Origin: Verrucomicrobiales bacterium
GTDB taxonomy: Bacteria; Verrucomicrobiota; Verrucomicrobiia; Limisphaerales; UBA1096
DNA length: 12,221 bases
Assembly (NCBI GenBank): GCA_028817635.1
Contig: JAPPPH010000266.1
Location: forward strand, 1-12,221
Direction of reading: 5' to 3'
Position 1 is the stretch's first letter; every line of letters begins with the position of its first letter. Position numbers and translations under genes: made by a program. Of the stretch, positions 1-6,041 are shown in pieces. A model generated the notes under the pieces. That model saw nothing but the letters and a program-made list of their open reading frames with translations. It was not told the DNA's origin and did not search any database.

Positions 1-819
1 TGTGGCGGATGACTTGGATGGCGGCGGCGGTGGAGGGGCGGCGGCGTTTGCTGATTTTACATCTGGAAATGCATCCTGCGATTCGGCCTGTATATTCATG
101 GCGAGGATGACGCCGGCCACAACGGAATAGGTCGGGGCGAGAATCCAACCGAATATTGGGACCAGCAAAATGAGGCCACCTACCGCCGAGAACACGGCGA
201 TGGTGAAGAAGCGCCGCCGCATAACGCGAAAGCTCTCCATCCCGCTGAGCCCGGCGCGGTCGAAGTAAGGATCGACGAAGCCGATGCCGGTCAGGAACAT
301 TTCGCAAGGGATGATCAGGGCCAAGGCGATCAGTCCTCCGATTACCGGAACCATGTTTGCACCCAACTCGATCAGCAGCATGAGGACAGTCCCGAGGATG
401 GTGATGATCGCCACAACGAGCATCCGCTTCACAATCTGCGAGGGTGGTCGTTTGCACTCGGTAACTTCGCCTGTGATGGATTTCTCAACGCGCTCGGCGA
501 TCTTGTCGAGATAGAGTGAATAAAATAACAGCACCACCGTGCGGTAGGTGAGGAAGCCCAGCGCACCTATCCCGAGGAACAAAATGATCTCCACCAACCA
601 CTCCACCCAGGCCCATCCGCCATAGTCGCCGTCCAGCCCCAACTGCCCTTCAAAAAACTCCACGACCATTGCCGCCGAGAAATAGCAGGCCCCGACCATG
701 ACGGGGAAGTACAGCACCGTCAGCAGCAACGGCACGGACAACATCTTGAGGAATCCCTCTCCCCAGATGAATCTGTGCGCCTGACCGAACGCCGACAGCG
801 TGACCTTGAGTGCGTTCAT
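1..819 (-). CDS. EI24/CysZ-like integral membrane protein (partial, 3' end outside window)
   Basis: An open frame starts at the ATG at 819 and runs without a stop to the left edge (273 codons), so the C-terminus is missing. The translation begins MNALKVTLSAFGQAHRFIWG and is strongly hydrophobic, with membrane segments near residues 25-52, 73-102, 131-170 and 205-240. Hallmarks of the EI24 domain (PF07264, which includes CysZ) are visible: a cytoplasmic LYLDKIAERVEKSITGE segment after the second hydrophobic stretch, and a late LVPIFGWILAPTYSVVAG segment resembling the family's 'iP.iGwilaP' motif. After it comes a run of alanines and prolines (AAAPPPPPP). CysZ imports sulfate, but many EI24 proteins are uncharacterised and no cysteine-biosynthesis gene lies nearby, so I do not assign sulfate transport. 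The start is 21 nt after the stop of the VOC gene, suggesting one operon. No clear Shine-Dalgarno is seen. The family assignment is from recognised motifs. Confidence 0.75.
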   Translation of the reverse strand, partial: MNALKVTLSAFGQAHRFIWGEGFLKMLSVPLLLTVLYFPVMVGACYFSAAMVVEFFEGQLGLDGDYGGWAWVEWLVEIILFLGIGALGFLTYRTVVLLFYSLYLDKIAERVEKSITGEVTECKRPPSQIVKRMLVVAIITILGTVLMLLIELGANMVPVIGGLIALALIIPCEMFLTGIGFVDPYFDRAGLSGMESFRVMRRRFFTIAVFSAVGGLILLVPIFGWILAPTYSVVAGVILAMNIQAESQDAFPDVKSANAAAPPPPPPSKSSAT

Positions 820-840
820 CTTCGCTGCCGCGGCAAGCGG

Positions 841-1227
841 CTACTTGGCAATTTCGATCAGCTCGATTTCGTAGCCCTCCGGGGCATCGACGAAAGCAAA
901 GCCGCCACCGGCCTCCTTCATCGTTGGGCCATCTGAGTACTCGACTCCCAGCGAGGCAAGGTGTTTGCCAAATTCCTCCAGACTGTCGACCTCGAACGCG
1001 AGATGCGTCAAATCCTCCTGCACCTCCACCGGGCCGCTGTTGGGAAAGTGACAGATCTCGATGGTTTCCTCGCTCTCTGGCGCCTTGAGAAAGGCCAGCT
1101 CGGAGCCGCGCGGCGACTTGTGCCGTCGCACCTCCTCCAGGCCGAGGACGGTCTTGTAGAATTCAACGGTCTTTTCCAGATCGTTCACGCGGTAGCGCGT
1201 GTGCAGTAATTTTTTTGCCAGTGCCAT
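841..1227 (-). CDS. VOC-family protein, lactoylglutathione lyase (glyoxalase I, GloA)-like
   Basis: This is a 128-residue single-domain vicinal oxygen chelate protein. It starts LLHTRYRVNDLEKTVEFY and ends GYEIELIEIAK, closely matching the layout of E. coli GloA (135 aa). The four metal ligands of GloA (H5, E56, H74, E122) have apparent equivalents: H9 in LLHT, E57 in TIEI, H75 in LTHLAFEV and E122 in YEIELIE. Glyoxalase I converts the methylglyoxal-glutathione hemithioacetal to S-lactoylglutathione in the cytoplasm; whether this organism uses glutathione or another thiol cannot be told here. I chose ATG 1227 because it gives the normal GloA N-terminus. A TTG at 1260 would add 11 residues that do not match the family. 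No strong Shine-Dalgarno is visible. The EI24-like gene follows 21 nt downstream on the same strand, and the methyltransferase gene diverges across an 83-bp gap. Confidence 0.85.
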   Translation of the reverse strand: MALAKKLLHTRYRVNDLEKTVEFYKTVLGLEEVRRHKSPRGSELAFLKAPESEETIEICHFPNSGPVEVQEDLTHLAFEVDSLEEFGKHLASLGVEYSDGPTMKEAGGGFAFVDAPEGYEIELIEIAK

Positions 1228-1310
1228 ACGCGGCGGAGCGTACCAAGCGCGGTTTATCAAGCCAAGCGCGGCCGCTTGTCATCGCGCTTGGCCAAGGGTA
1301 GCTTGCCCGC
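1228..1310. repeat. Divergent intergenic gap with palindrome TTGGCCAA and related fragments
   Basis: This 83-bp gap lies between the divergent VOC and methyltransferase genes. It holds an exact TTGGCCAA at 1288-1295 inside CGCTTGGCCAAGGG. It also holds two direct copies of CCAAGCGCGG (1242-1251 and 1262-1271), which look like half-sites of the same palindrome, and a GCTTG at 1274-1278. Both promoters should lie here or just upstream, but no convincing -35/-10 pair is visible. The palindrome ends 15 bp before the methyltransferase ATG, so the AAGGG at its right end (1294-1298) could act as a weak, over-distant ribosome binding site. Confidence 0.7.
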
Positions 1311-2114
1311 ATGAACCGTCAGTATTTGATTGTTGGCCTCGTGACCGTGTTGGTTGCGCTTGGCCAAGGTTCGTCCGCGCTTGGCCAAGCGGCGGCAACG
1401 AAGACGCCCGGCGTGCGTGTTGACCCGGACAACCCGCGCTACACGCATCGCACCCGGCACAGCCGCGATGGCATCGGCAAATTTTATATGGGCCGCGAGA
1501 TCGCCCACGTGATGGGTCACCTCGGCGCTGGCTGGCTGGAACGCTCCTCGCGCGAGGCGGAGGAACGACCGCAGACCCTGATCAAGGCGCTCAAGCTCAA
1601 GACCGGCGACAAGGTGGCCGACATCGGTGTGGGCACCGGCTACTTCGCGCGGCGCATCTCACGCGTGATCGGCCCCAAGGGCACAGTCTACGGCGTCGAC
1701 ATTCAGCAGGAAATGCTCGACCTCCTAGAGCGCAATTTGAAGAACGCCGGTATCAACAACGTAAAAGGTGTGCTGGGGACAATCCAGAACCCGAACCTGC
1801 CGGCGAACACCATCGACCTCGCGCTGATGGTTGATGTGTACCACGAGTTTTCGCATCCGTTCGAGATGATGCAAAACATCTGCAAGGCATTGAAGCCGGG
1901 CGGACGCATTGCCTTCGTCGAGTATCGAATGGAGGATCCGAACGTACCGATCAAGCTGCTGCACAAGATGTCCGAGTTGCAGGTGCTCAAGGAGGCGACA
2001 CCGCATCCGCTCGAGTGGGTCGAGACGATTTCCGTGCTACCCCGGCAACACATCATCATCTTCAAAAAAACCGGAACCAAGGCGGCTAAGAGCAACGAAC
2101 CCACCCTGCCATAA
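1311..2114 (+). CDS. Class I SAM-dependent methyltransferase with N-terminal signal peptide
   Basis: The 267-residue product has a Rossmann-type methyltransferase core. Motif I is VADIGVGTGYF (residues 102-112). The acidic residue after beta-2 is D130 in VYGVDIQQEML. A motif-IV-like stretch is ALMVDVYHEF (171-180), followed by ALKPGGRIAFVEY. It therefore probably transfers a methyl group from S-adenosylmethionine; the substrate is unknown. The first ~28 residues (MNRQYLIVGLVTVLVALGQ, then GSSALGQAAA) form a basic start, a hydrophobic core and a small-residue cleavage region, so export is predicted. A conserved-looking block, KFYMGREIAHVMGHLGAGW then LERSSREAEERP (57-87), precedes the core and is of a kind I associate with PVC methyltransferases. 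Two copies of the window-wide palindrome encode the LGQ repeats in the signal peptide (17-19 and 24-26). The gene is flanked by a divergent VOC gene and a convergent mqo gene, so it is probably monocistronic. Confidence 0.8.
   Translation: MNRQYLIVGLVTVLVALGQGSSALGQAAATKTPGVRVDPDNPRYTHRTRHSRDGIGKFYMGREIAHVMGHLGAGWLERSSREAEERPQTLIKALKLKTGDKVADIGVGTGYFARRISRVIGPKGTVYGVDIQQEMLDLLERNLKNAGINNVKGVLGTIQNPNLPANTIDLALMVDVYHEFSHPFEMMQNICKALKPGGRIAFVEYRMEDPNVPIKLLHKMSELQVLKEATPHPLEWVETISVLPRQHIIIFKKTGTKAAKSNEPTLP
1358..1390. repeat. Two TTGGCCAA palindromes in the signal-peptide coding region
   Basis: Exact TTGGCCAA copies lie at 1360-1367 and 1381-1388, 21 bp (seven codons) apart. The second is the full 12-mer GCTTGGCCAAGC (1379-1390). 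Both are read in the CTT-GGC-CAA frame and give ALGQG and ALGQA. With the copy at 1288, this makes three in about 100 bp, the densest cluster in the window. Confidence 0.9.
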
Positions 2115-2127
2115 ATGGCGGCCCCGC

Positions 2128-2149
2128 GCTTGGCCAAGCGCTTGGCTTA
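2128..2149. repeat. Palindrome pair at 12-bp pitch, 14 bp after the methyltransferase stop
   Basis: The full 12-mer GCTTGGCCAAGC at 2128-2139 contains the exact core 2130-2137. After a GCGC spacer (2138-2141) comes a decayed second core, TTGGCTTA (2142-2149), with two mismatches. The same core-GCGC-core layout recurs at 2401-2420 and 11667-11686. Confidence 0.85.
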
Positions 2150-2150
2150 T

Positions 2151-2190
2151 TGAATATCGAATATCGAACAAGGAACTCCGAATTTTGAAT
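2151..2190. repeat. AATATCG tandem doublet with AT-rich tail
   Basis: AATATCG occurs twice head to tail (2153-2159, 2160-2166), followed by AACAAGGAACTCCGAATTTT and GAATGGAGG. I recall similar 'gaatatcgaatatcgaacaagg' strings between genes in Verrucomicrobia, but cannot confirm this here. No coding role is apparent. Confidence 0.5.
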
Positions 2191-2202
2191 GGAGGAAGGT
2201 AG

Positions 2203-2223
2203 GGACGGCTGTCCCAGCCGTCC
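2203..2223. repeat. Perfect 9-bp hairpin (REP-like)
   Basis: Left arm GGACGGCTG (2203-2211), loop TCC, right arm CAGCCGTCC (2215-2223), all nine pairs perfect. There is no T-run after it on either strand, so it looks more like a REP-type repeat than a simple terminator. Confidence 0.75.
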
Positions 2224-2301
2224 TCGGGGTGAGACACAGATTTCACTGATTTACTCGGATTTTCAATTTACCGATGAGGTGTCATCAGCTTGGTTGGGGG
2301 G

Positions 2302-2320
2302 CACACGCCGCTGGCGTGTG
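2302..2320. repeat. Perfect 8-bp hairpin
   Basis: Left arm CACACGCC (2302-2309), loop GCT, right arm GGCGTGTG (2313-2320). It lies four bases before the larger stem at 2325. Confidence 0.75.
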
Positions 2321-2324
2321 GTGG

Positions 2325-2371
2325 TTGGCGGCTCGCCGGCCGCTGGTTTTGTGTTTTTGGCGAGCCGCCAA
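2325..2371. terminator. Perfect 13-bp stem-loop, possible terminator or REP-like element
   Basis: Left arm TTGGCGGCTCGCC (2325-2337) pairs perfectly with GGCGAGCCGCCAA (2359-2371) across a 21-nt T-rich loop. It is the strongest stem in the convergent gap and could end transcription of the methyltransferase and mqo genes, but only A residues follow it on the plus strand. A repeat element is equally possible. Confidence 0.45.
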
Positions 2372-2375
2372 AAAC

Positions 2376-2394
2376 CGCACGCGAGCCGCGTGCG
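2376..2394. repeat. Perfect 8-bp hairpin
   Basis: Left arm CGCACGCG (2376-2383), loop AGC, right arm CGCGTGCG (2387-2394). It has the same design as the hairpins at 2203 and 2302: 8-9 bp arms and a 3-nt loop. It ends six bases before the palindrome at 2401. Confidence 0.75.
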
Positions 2395-2398
2395 CTCC

Positions 2399-2420
2399 CC
2401 TTGGCCAAGCGCTTGGCTAA
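2399..2420. repeat. Palindrome pair overlapping the mqo stop codon
   Basis: An exact TTGGCCAA (2401-2408), a GCGC spacer (2409-2412) and a one-mismatch copy TTGGCTAA (2413-2420). The mqo stop codon TAG (2419-2417 on the minus strand) lies within the second, decayed copy. Confidence 0.85.
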
Positions 2421-3919
2421 ATGAGCTGGAGTGACTTCTCTGCCTTTTTGCTGAGGGTCGCCTGGCGCTTGGCCTTGGAGGGATCGACGAGGCTTTCGTC
2501 GTAGGACGGAATCATCTCCTTCATCCGTGCGTGGCCTTCGTCCGTCTCGAGCAGGTGGCCAAAACATTCGCGGACAATCTCCAGAATAATGTTCACGGAT
2601 ACCGACGCGCCCGGCGATGCGCCGAGCAATGCCGAGATGGAGCGATCCGCGCTGGACAACACCTCGGTGCCGAAATGGACGATACCGGCGTCGCCGTCCA
2701 CCTGCTTGATCGCCTGCACCCGGATGCCGGCGTCGATCAATTCCCAGTCCTCGTTTTTCGCGTCAGGATAAAAATTACGCAACTCACCCATGCGGGTGTT
2801 CATGCTTTGGGTGCCCTGCTGGATGAGGTACTGGACGAGCGGAATGTTATGCAGCCCAACCTTGATCAGCGACGCGATGTTATCCCACCGCACCGATCCG
2901 GGGAGATCGAGATAGCTGCCGCCCTTGTGCAAAAACTTGGTCGTCCACGCCGCGTATGGGCCAAACAGCAGCGCCTTTTTGCCGTTGATGATTCGCGTGT
3001 CGAGATGCGGCACCGCCATCGTGGGCGCCGCGCCGGGCGACATGCCGTAGACCTTGGCCACGTGCTGCTCGACAATTTCCGGCTTGTGACAAACCAGCCA
3101 TTGGCCGCCGACTGGGAAGCCTCCGTATCCCCTGCTCTCCTCGATGCCGGACTTTTGCAACAGCGGCAGGCTGCCGCCCCCGGCCCCGATAAAGACGAAC
3201 TTGGCTGTGTTGTAAAACGTCCGGCCGGTCTCCAGATTCTTCACCTTCACACCCCAACCCCCATCGGGTGTTTTCGTGAGATCAACCACGCGGTGTCGTG
3301 TTGCGTAGCCGCAGTCTTTCTGTTCCCCCAACCACTCGACCAGCATTTGGGACAGGGTGCCAAAGTTGACGTCTGTGCCACCGTCCACCTTGGTCGCGGC
3401 GATTGGTGTATCGTCACGCCCGGCCAACAGCAGCGGCGCCCACTTAAGGATCGTCTCACGGTCCTCCGTGTATTCCATGCTGCTGAAAAAATGGTGTACA
3501 CTCATCCCCTTGTGTCGCGAGCGCAGGAAATCCACCTGTTCCTGCCCGTACACAAACGAAATGTGAGGCACGCGGTTGACGAATTTCTTCGGATCATCGA
3601 TCAGGCCGTTGCGGACGGCGTAGCCCCAGAAATACTTCGACTGCTCGAACTGCTCAAAAATCTCGATCGCCTTGGCCACATCAACCTCGCCGTCGTCTCC
3701 GCGGTTCGGAGTGTAGCTCAGTTCGCAGATTCCGGCATGGCCGGTGCCGGCGTTGTTCCAGCCGTTGGAACTCTCCTGCGCCAACTCCTCAGTGACCTCG
3801 TACAGTTGAACCTTCAAGTCGGGCTGAAGATTCTTCAATACCGCACCGAGCGTGGCGCTCATGACGCCGCTACCGATTAGGACAACGTCCGGATTCTCAA
3901 TGTGTTGAGCACTGCTCAT
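2417..3919 (-). CDS. mqo: Malate:quinone oxidoreductase
   Basis: The 500-residue product matches FAD-dependent malate:quinone oxidoreductase (EC 1.1.5.4), which oxidises malate to oxaloacetate at the inner membrane and passes electrons to quinone, linking the TCA cycle to respiration. The FAD-binding dinucleotide fold is at the N-terminus: VVLIGSGVMSATLGAVL (12-28). It is followed by ELAQESSNGWNNAGTGHAG, a strong Mqo signature, then FVNRVPHISFVYG and VDGGTDVNFGTLSQMLV. The C-terminus has LGASPGASVSVNIILEIV and the PSYDESLVDP tail typical of Mqo. Length is within the usual 490-550 residues, so it appears complete. ATG 3919 was chosen because the FAD motif follows after a normal short leader. 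No Shine-Dalgarno is evident. The gene stands alone, diverging from the dehydrogenase gene across 130 bp. Its stop codon lies inside a decayed TTGGCCAA repeat. No exact copy lies elsewhere in the gene. Confidence 0.96.
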   Translation of the reverse strand: MSSAQHIENPDVVLIGSGVMSATLGAVLKNLQPDLKVQLYEVTEELAQESSNGWNNAGTGHAGICELSYTPNRGDDGEVDVAKAIEIFEQFEQSKYFWGYAVRNGLIDDPKKFVNRVPHISFVYGQEQVDFLRSRHKGMSVHHFFSSMEYTEDRETILKWAPLLLAGRDDTPIAATKVDGGTDVNFGTLSQMLVEWLGEQKDCGYATRHRVVDLTKTPDGGWGVKVKNLETGRTFYNTAKFVFIGAGGGSLPLLQKSGIEESRGYGGFPVGGQWLVCHKPEIVEQHVAKVYGMSPGAAPTMAVPHLDTRIINGKKALLFGPYAAWTTKFLHKGGSYLDLPGSVRWDNIASLIKVGLHNIPLVQYLIQQGTQSMNTRMGELRNFYPDAKNEDWELIDAGIRVQAIKQVDGDAGIVHFGTEVLSSADRSISALLGASPGASVSVNIILEIVRECFGHLLETDEGHARMKEMIPSYDESLVDPSKAKRQATLSKKAEKSLQLI

Positions 3920-4049
3920 AAAAGGGCGCAGAGAATGCGAAAAAAAGGATGTGAATCCAAGCGCAACCCAACCCCCAGTGATGGGTTGAATGCCGCTCCA
4001 TTTTGTGGCTTCATCCCGTTCTCTAGCCTTTTAACGAGACTTTTTTGAC
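3920..4049. other. Divergent intergenic region between mqo and dehydrogenase genes
   Basis: These 130 bp should carry both promoters. I see a 7-bp inverted repeat, CAACCCA (3964-3970) and TGGGTTG (3982-3988), with an 11-nt loop, which could be an operator or chance. No -35/-10 pair or strong ribosome binding site is convincing, and there is no copy of TTGGCCAA. Confidence 0.4.
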
Positions 4050-6041
4050 ATGAAACCGAACTGGATCAAATCAACCCTAACCGTTGCTGCGGCCCTGTCG
4101 CTGGCGACGAATCTTTCCGCGCAACGCCACGGCCCGGCCGCCGCCGCCGAGCAGGCCAAGCAACTCGTCCCCCACCCGGAACTCGAGGCCACGTTGTTTG
4201 CCTCCGAGCCGATGCTGGTCAACCCGGCCAACATGGACATCGACGCCGAGGGACGCGTGTGGGTGACCGAGGGCGTGAACTACCGCCTCTTCAAGCCGTG
4301 GGGCAAGATTCAGCCCGAGGGCGACCGCATCCGCATTCTTGAGGACACCGACGGCGACGGCAAAGCCGATGTCGCAAAGACATTTTATCAGGGCAACGAC
4401 GTCAACGCCGCGCTTGGCATCTGTGTGCTCGGCACCAAGGTGATCGTTTCCTGCTCGCCCAAGATTCTGGTCTTCACCGACGAGAACGGTGACGACAAGG
4501 CCGACGGCCCGCCGCAGGTGGTCTTCAACGGCATCGGCGGCGTGGATCACGATCACGGCGCACACGCGTTTGTGTTCGGCCCGGACGGCAAACTGTATTT
4601 CAACATCGGCAACGACGGCCGCCGCCTGAAGACGCCCGACGGTAAAAACTTCATCGTCGACAAGGCCGGCAACGAGATCGACGGCCGCGGCAAGCCGTAC
4701 CGGCAGGGGCTCGTGTTCCGCTGCAACCTCGACATGAGCGGGGTCGAGACTCTGGGCTTTAACTTTCGCAACAACTACGAGGTCACCGTGGATTCGTTCG
4801 GCACGATCTGGCAGTCGGACAATGACGACGATGGCAACAGGGGCGTGCGCATAAACTACGTGATGGAGTTCGGCAACTACGGCTACACCGACGAACTCAC
4901 CGGGCGCGGCTGGCGCACCAAGCGCACCAATCAGGAAAAGGACGTTCCCTCCCGTCACTGGCACCAAAACGACCCGGGCGTGATCCCGAACCTCATCCAA
5001 ACCGGACAAGGTTCACCGACCGGCATCGCGATCTACGAGGGCAAACTGCTGCCGTCTGTTTTTCAGGGGCAAATGATGCACTGCGACGCCGGCCCGCGCG
5101 TGGTGCGCGCCTACCCGGTCAAGCGTAGCGGCGCCGGCTACACCGGCGAGACGGTCAACATGCTCACCAGCAAGGATCCGTGGTACCGCCCGTCCGACGT
5201 CTGCACCGCCCCCGACGGCTCGGTGTTCGTAGCCGACTGGCATGACGGCCACGTGGGCGGCCACCACATGACCGACCACAAAAAGGGCCAGATGACCGGC
5301 CGCATCTACCGCCTCACGCCGAAGGGCAAATCCAAGGCGTACAAGATTGCGAAGAACCGCACCGCCAGCTCGATGCTTTCCTCGCCAAACATGTCCGAGC
5401 GCTACGTCGCATGGCAGCAACTCCACAAGGTCGGCGCCCAGGCCGAAGGCACTCTGCTTGAGCTTTGGAAAAGTGACGACCAACGCATTCGCGCCCGCGC
5501 ACTCCATCTGCTCGCCCGCATCAAGGGTGCCGAGAAGAAATACATCAACCTTGCGTTGAAGGACAAAAACCCGGACATCCGCATCACCGGCATTCGCATC
5601 GCCCGCGAGCGCGGTCTCGACGTGATTCCGTTCGTGAAAAAGATGGTCAACGACAAGGACGCCGGCGTTCGCCGCGCCTGCGCCATCGCACTGCGCCACA
5701 ACGAGTCACCGGAAGCCCCCGCCCTTTGGACCAAGCTCGCGCAGCAGCACGACGGCAAAGACCGCTGGTACCTTGAGGCACTTGGCCTCGCGCTCGACAA
5801 GCAGCAGGACAAATTCTTCGGCGCCTGGCTTGAGGCCGTCGGCAGCAACTGGGACACCCCGGCCGGCCGCGACATCGTCTGGCGTTCGCGCTCCAGCAAA
5901 ACCTCCGACCTGCTGGTCAAGATTCTCCTCAACAAGAAAACCAAGGATGAGGAGAAACCGCGCTACATTCGCGCACTGGATTTTCAGTCCGGCCCCGAGA
6001 AGGACGCCGCATTGATCAAGCTGATCGGCGCGGGGAGTTAA
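4050..6041 (+). CDS. Secreted PVC-type beta-propeller dehydrogenase with HEAT repeats, no heme domain
   Basis: A 663-residue exported protein. A signal peptide covers about residues 1-24 (hydrophobic TVAAALSLATNLSA, then Q). The next ~400 residues match the putative membrane-bound dehydrogenase domain of Pirellula/Verrucomicrobium type (TIGR02604, a sorbosone-dehydrogenase-like beta-propeller). Seen there are LFASEPMLVNPANMDIDAEG, RVWVTEGVNYR, HAFVFGPDGKLYFNIGN, PSDVCTAPDGSVFVADWHD and GRIYRLTPKG (from about 416). Two acidic calcium-loop-like motifs, DTDGDGKAD (99-107) and DENGDDKAD (144-152), lie on the propeller. Residues ~430-600 are helical HEAT-like repeats. Most relatives then carry a C-terminal heme domain with CxxCH (TIGR02603) and reach 900-1100 residues. 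This one stops after the HEAT region and contains no CxxCH. Substrate and electron acceptor are unknown. Its TAA overlaps the ispD stop by 4 bp. No TTGGCCAA copies occur in it. Confidence 0.88.
   Translation: MKPNWIKSTLTVAAALSLATNLSAQRHGPAAAAEQAKQLVPHPELEATLFASEPMLVNPANMDIDAEGRVWVTEGVNYRLFKPWGKIQPEGDRIRILEDTDGDGKADVAKTFYQGNDVNAALGICVLGTKVIVSCSPKILVFTDENGDDKADGPPQVVFNGIGGVDHDHGAHAFVFGPDGKLYFNIGNDGRRLKTPDGKNFIVDKAGNEIDGRGKPYRQGLVFRCNLDMSGVETLGFNFRNNYEVTVDSFGTIWQSDNDDDGNRGVRINYVMEFGNYGYTDELTGRGWRTKRTNQEKDVPSRHWHQNDPGVIPNLIQTGQGSPTGIAIYEGKLLPSVFQGQMMHCDAGPRVVRAYPVKRSGAGYTGETVNMLTSKDPWYRPSDVCTAPDGSVFVADWHDGHVGGHHMTDHKKGQMTGRIYRLTPKGKSKAYKIAKNRTASSMLSSPNMSERYVAWQQLHKVGAQAEGTLLELWKSDDQRIRARALHLLARIKGAEKKYINLALKDKNPDIRITGIRIARERGLDVIPFVKKMVNDKDAGVRRACAIALRHNESPEAPALWTKLAQQHDGKDRWYLEALGLALDKQQDKFFGAWLEAVGSNWDTPAGRDIVWRSRSSKTSDLLVKILLNKKTKDEEKPRYIRALDFQSGPEKDAALIKLIGAGS

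Larger units (their letters stand above)
2115..2416. other. Gene-free repeat-rich block between convergent methyltransferase and mqo genes
   Basis: These 302 bp contain no credible gene. They are almost filled with short repeats. A palindrome pair sits at each end (2128-2149 and 2399-2420). Inside lie a tandem AATATCG doublet (2153-2166) with an AT-rich tail, four perfect hairpins (2203-2223, 2302-2320, 2325-2371, 2376-2394), a small GATGA/TCATC inverted repeat (2273-2286), and an ATTTCACTGATTTACTCGGATT-like stretch around 2239-2261 that resembles the degenerate 'cacagatt' repeats I associate with verrucomicrobial genomes. Transcripts from both flanking genes end here, so the hairpins may stop transcription in both directions, although none carries a classic trailing T-run. 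Confidence 0.8.

Noticed and set aside
1228..1260. VOC protein start at TTG 1260
   Set aside because: It adds 11 residues absent from GloA-type proteins; ATG 1227 gives the normal family N-terminus.
2128..2420. CRISPR-like array formed by the repeats
   Set aside because: Units are 8-12 bp, irregularly spaced, of several different types, and no cas gene is present.
2531..3880. 449-codon open frame on the plus strand across mqo
   Set aside because: It is antisense to a strongly supported mqo gene, has the composition of a reverse-complement shadow in GC-rich DNA, and shows no domain motif.
3946..3959. Small hairpin GGAT/ATCC next to an A-run, terminator-like on the minus strand
   Set aside because: The stem is only 4 bp and lies upstream of mqo where a terminator makes little sense.
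4077..5009. 310-codon minus-strand frame across the dehydrogenase gene
   Set aside because: It is a low-complexity V/A/G/H-rich shadow of a recognised coding gene on the opposite strand.
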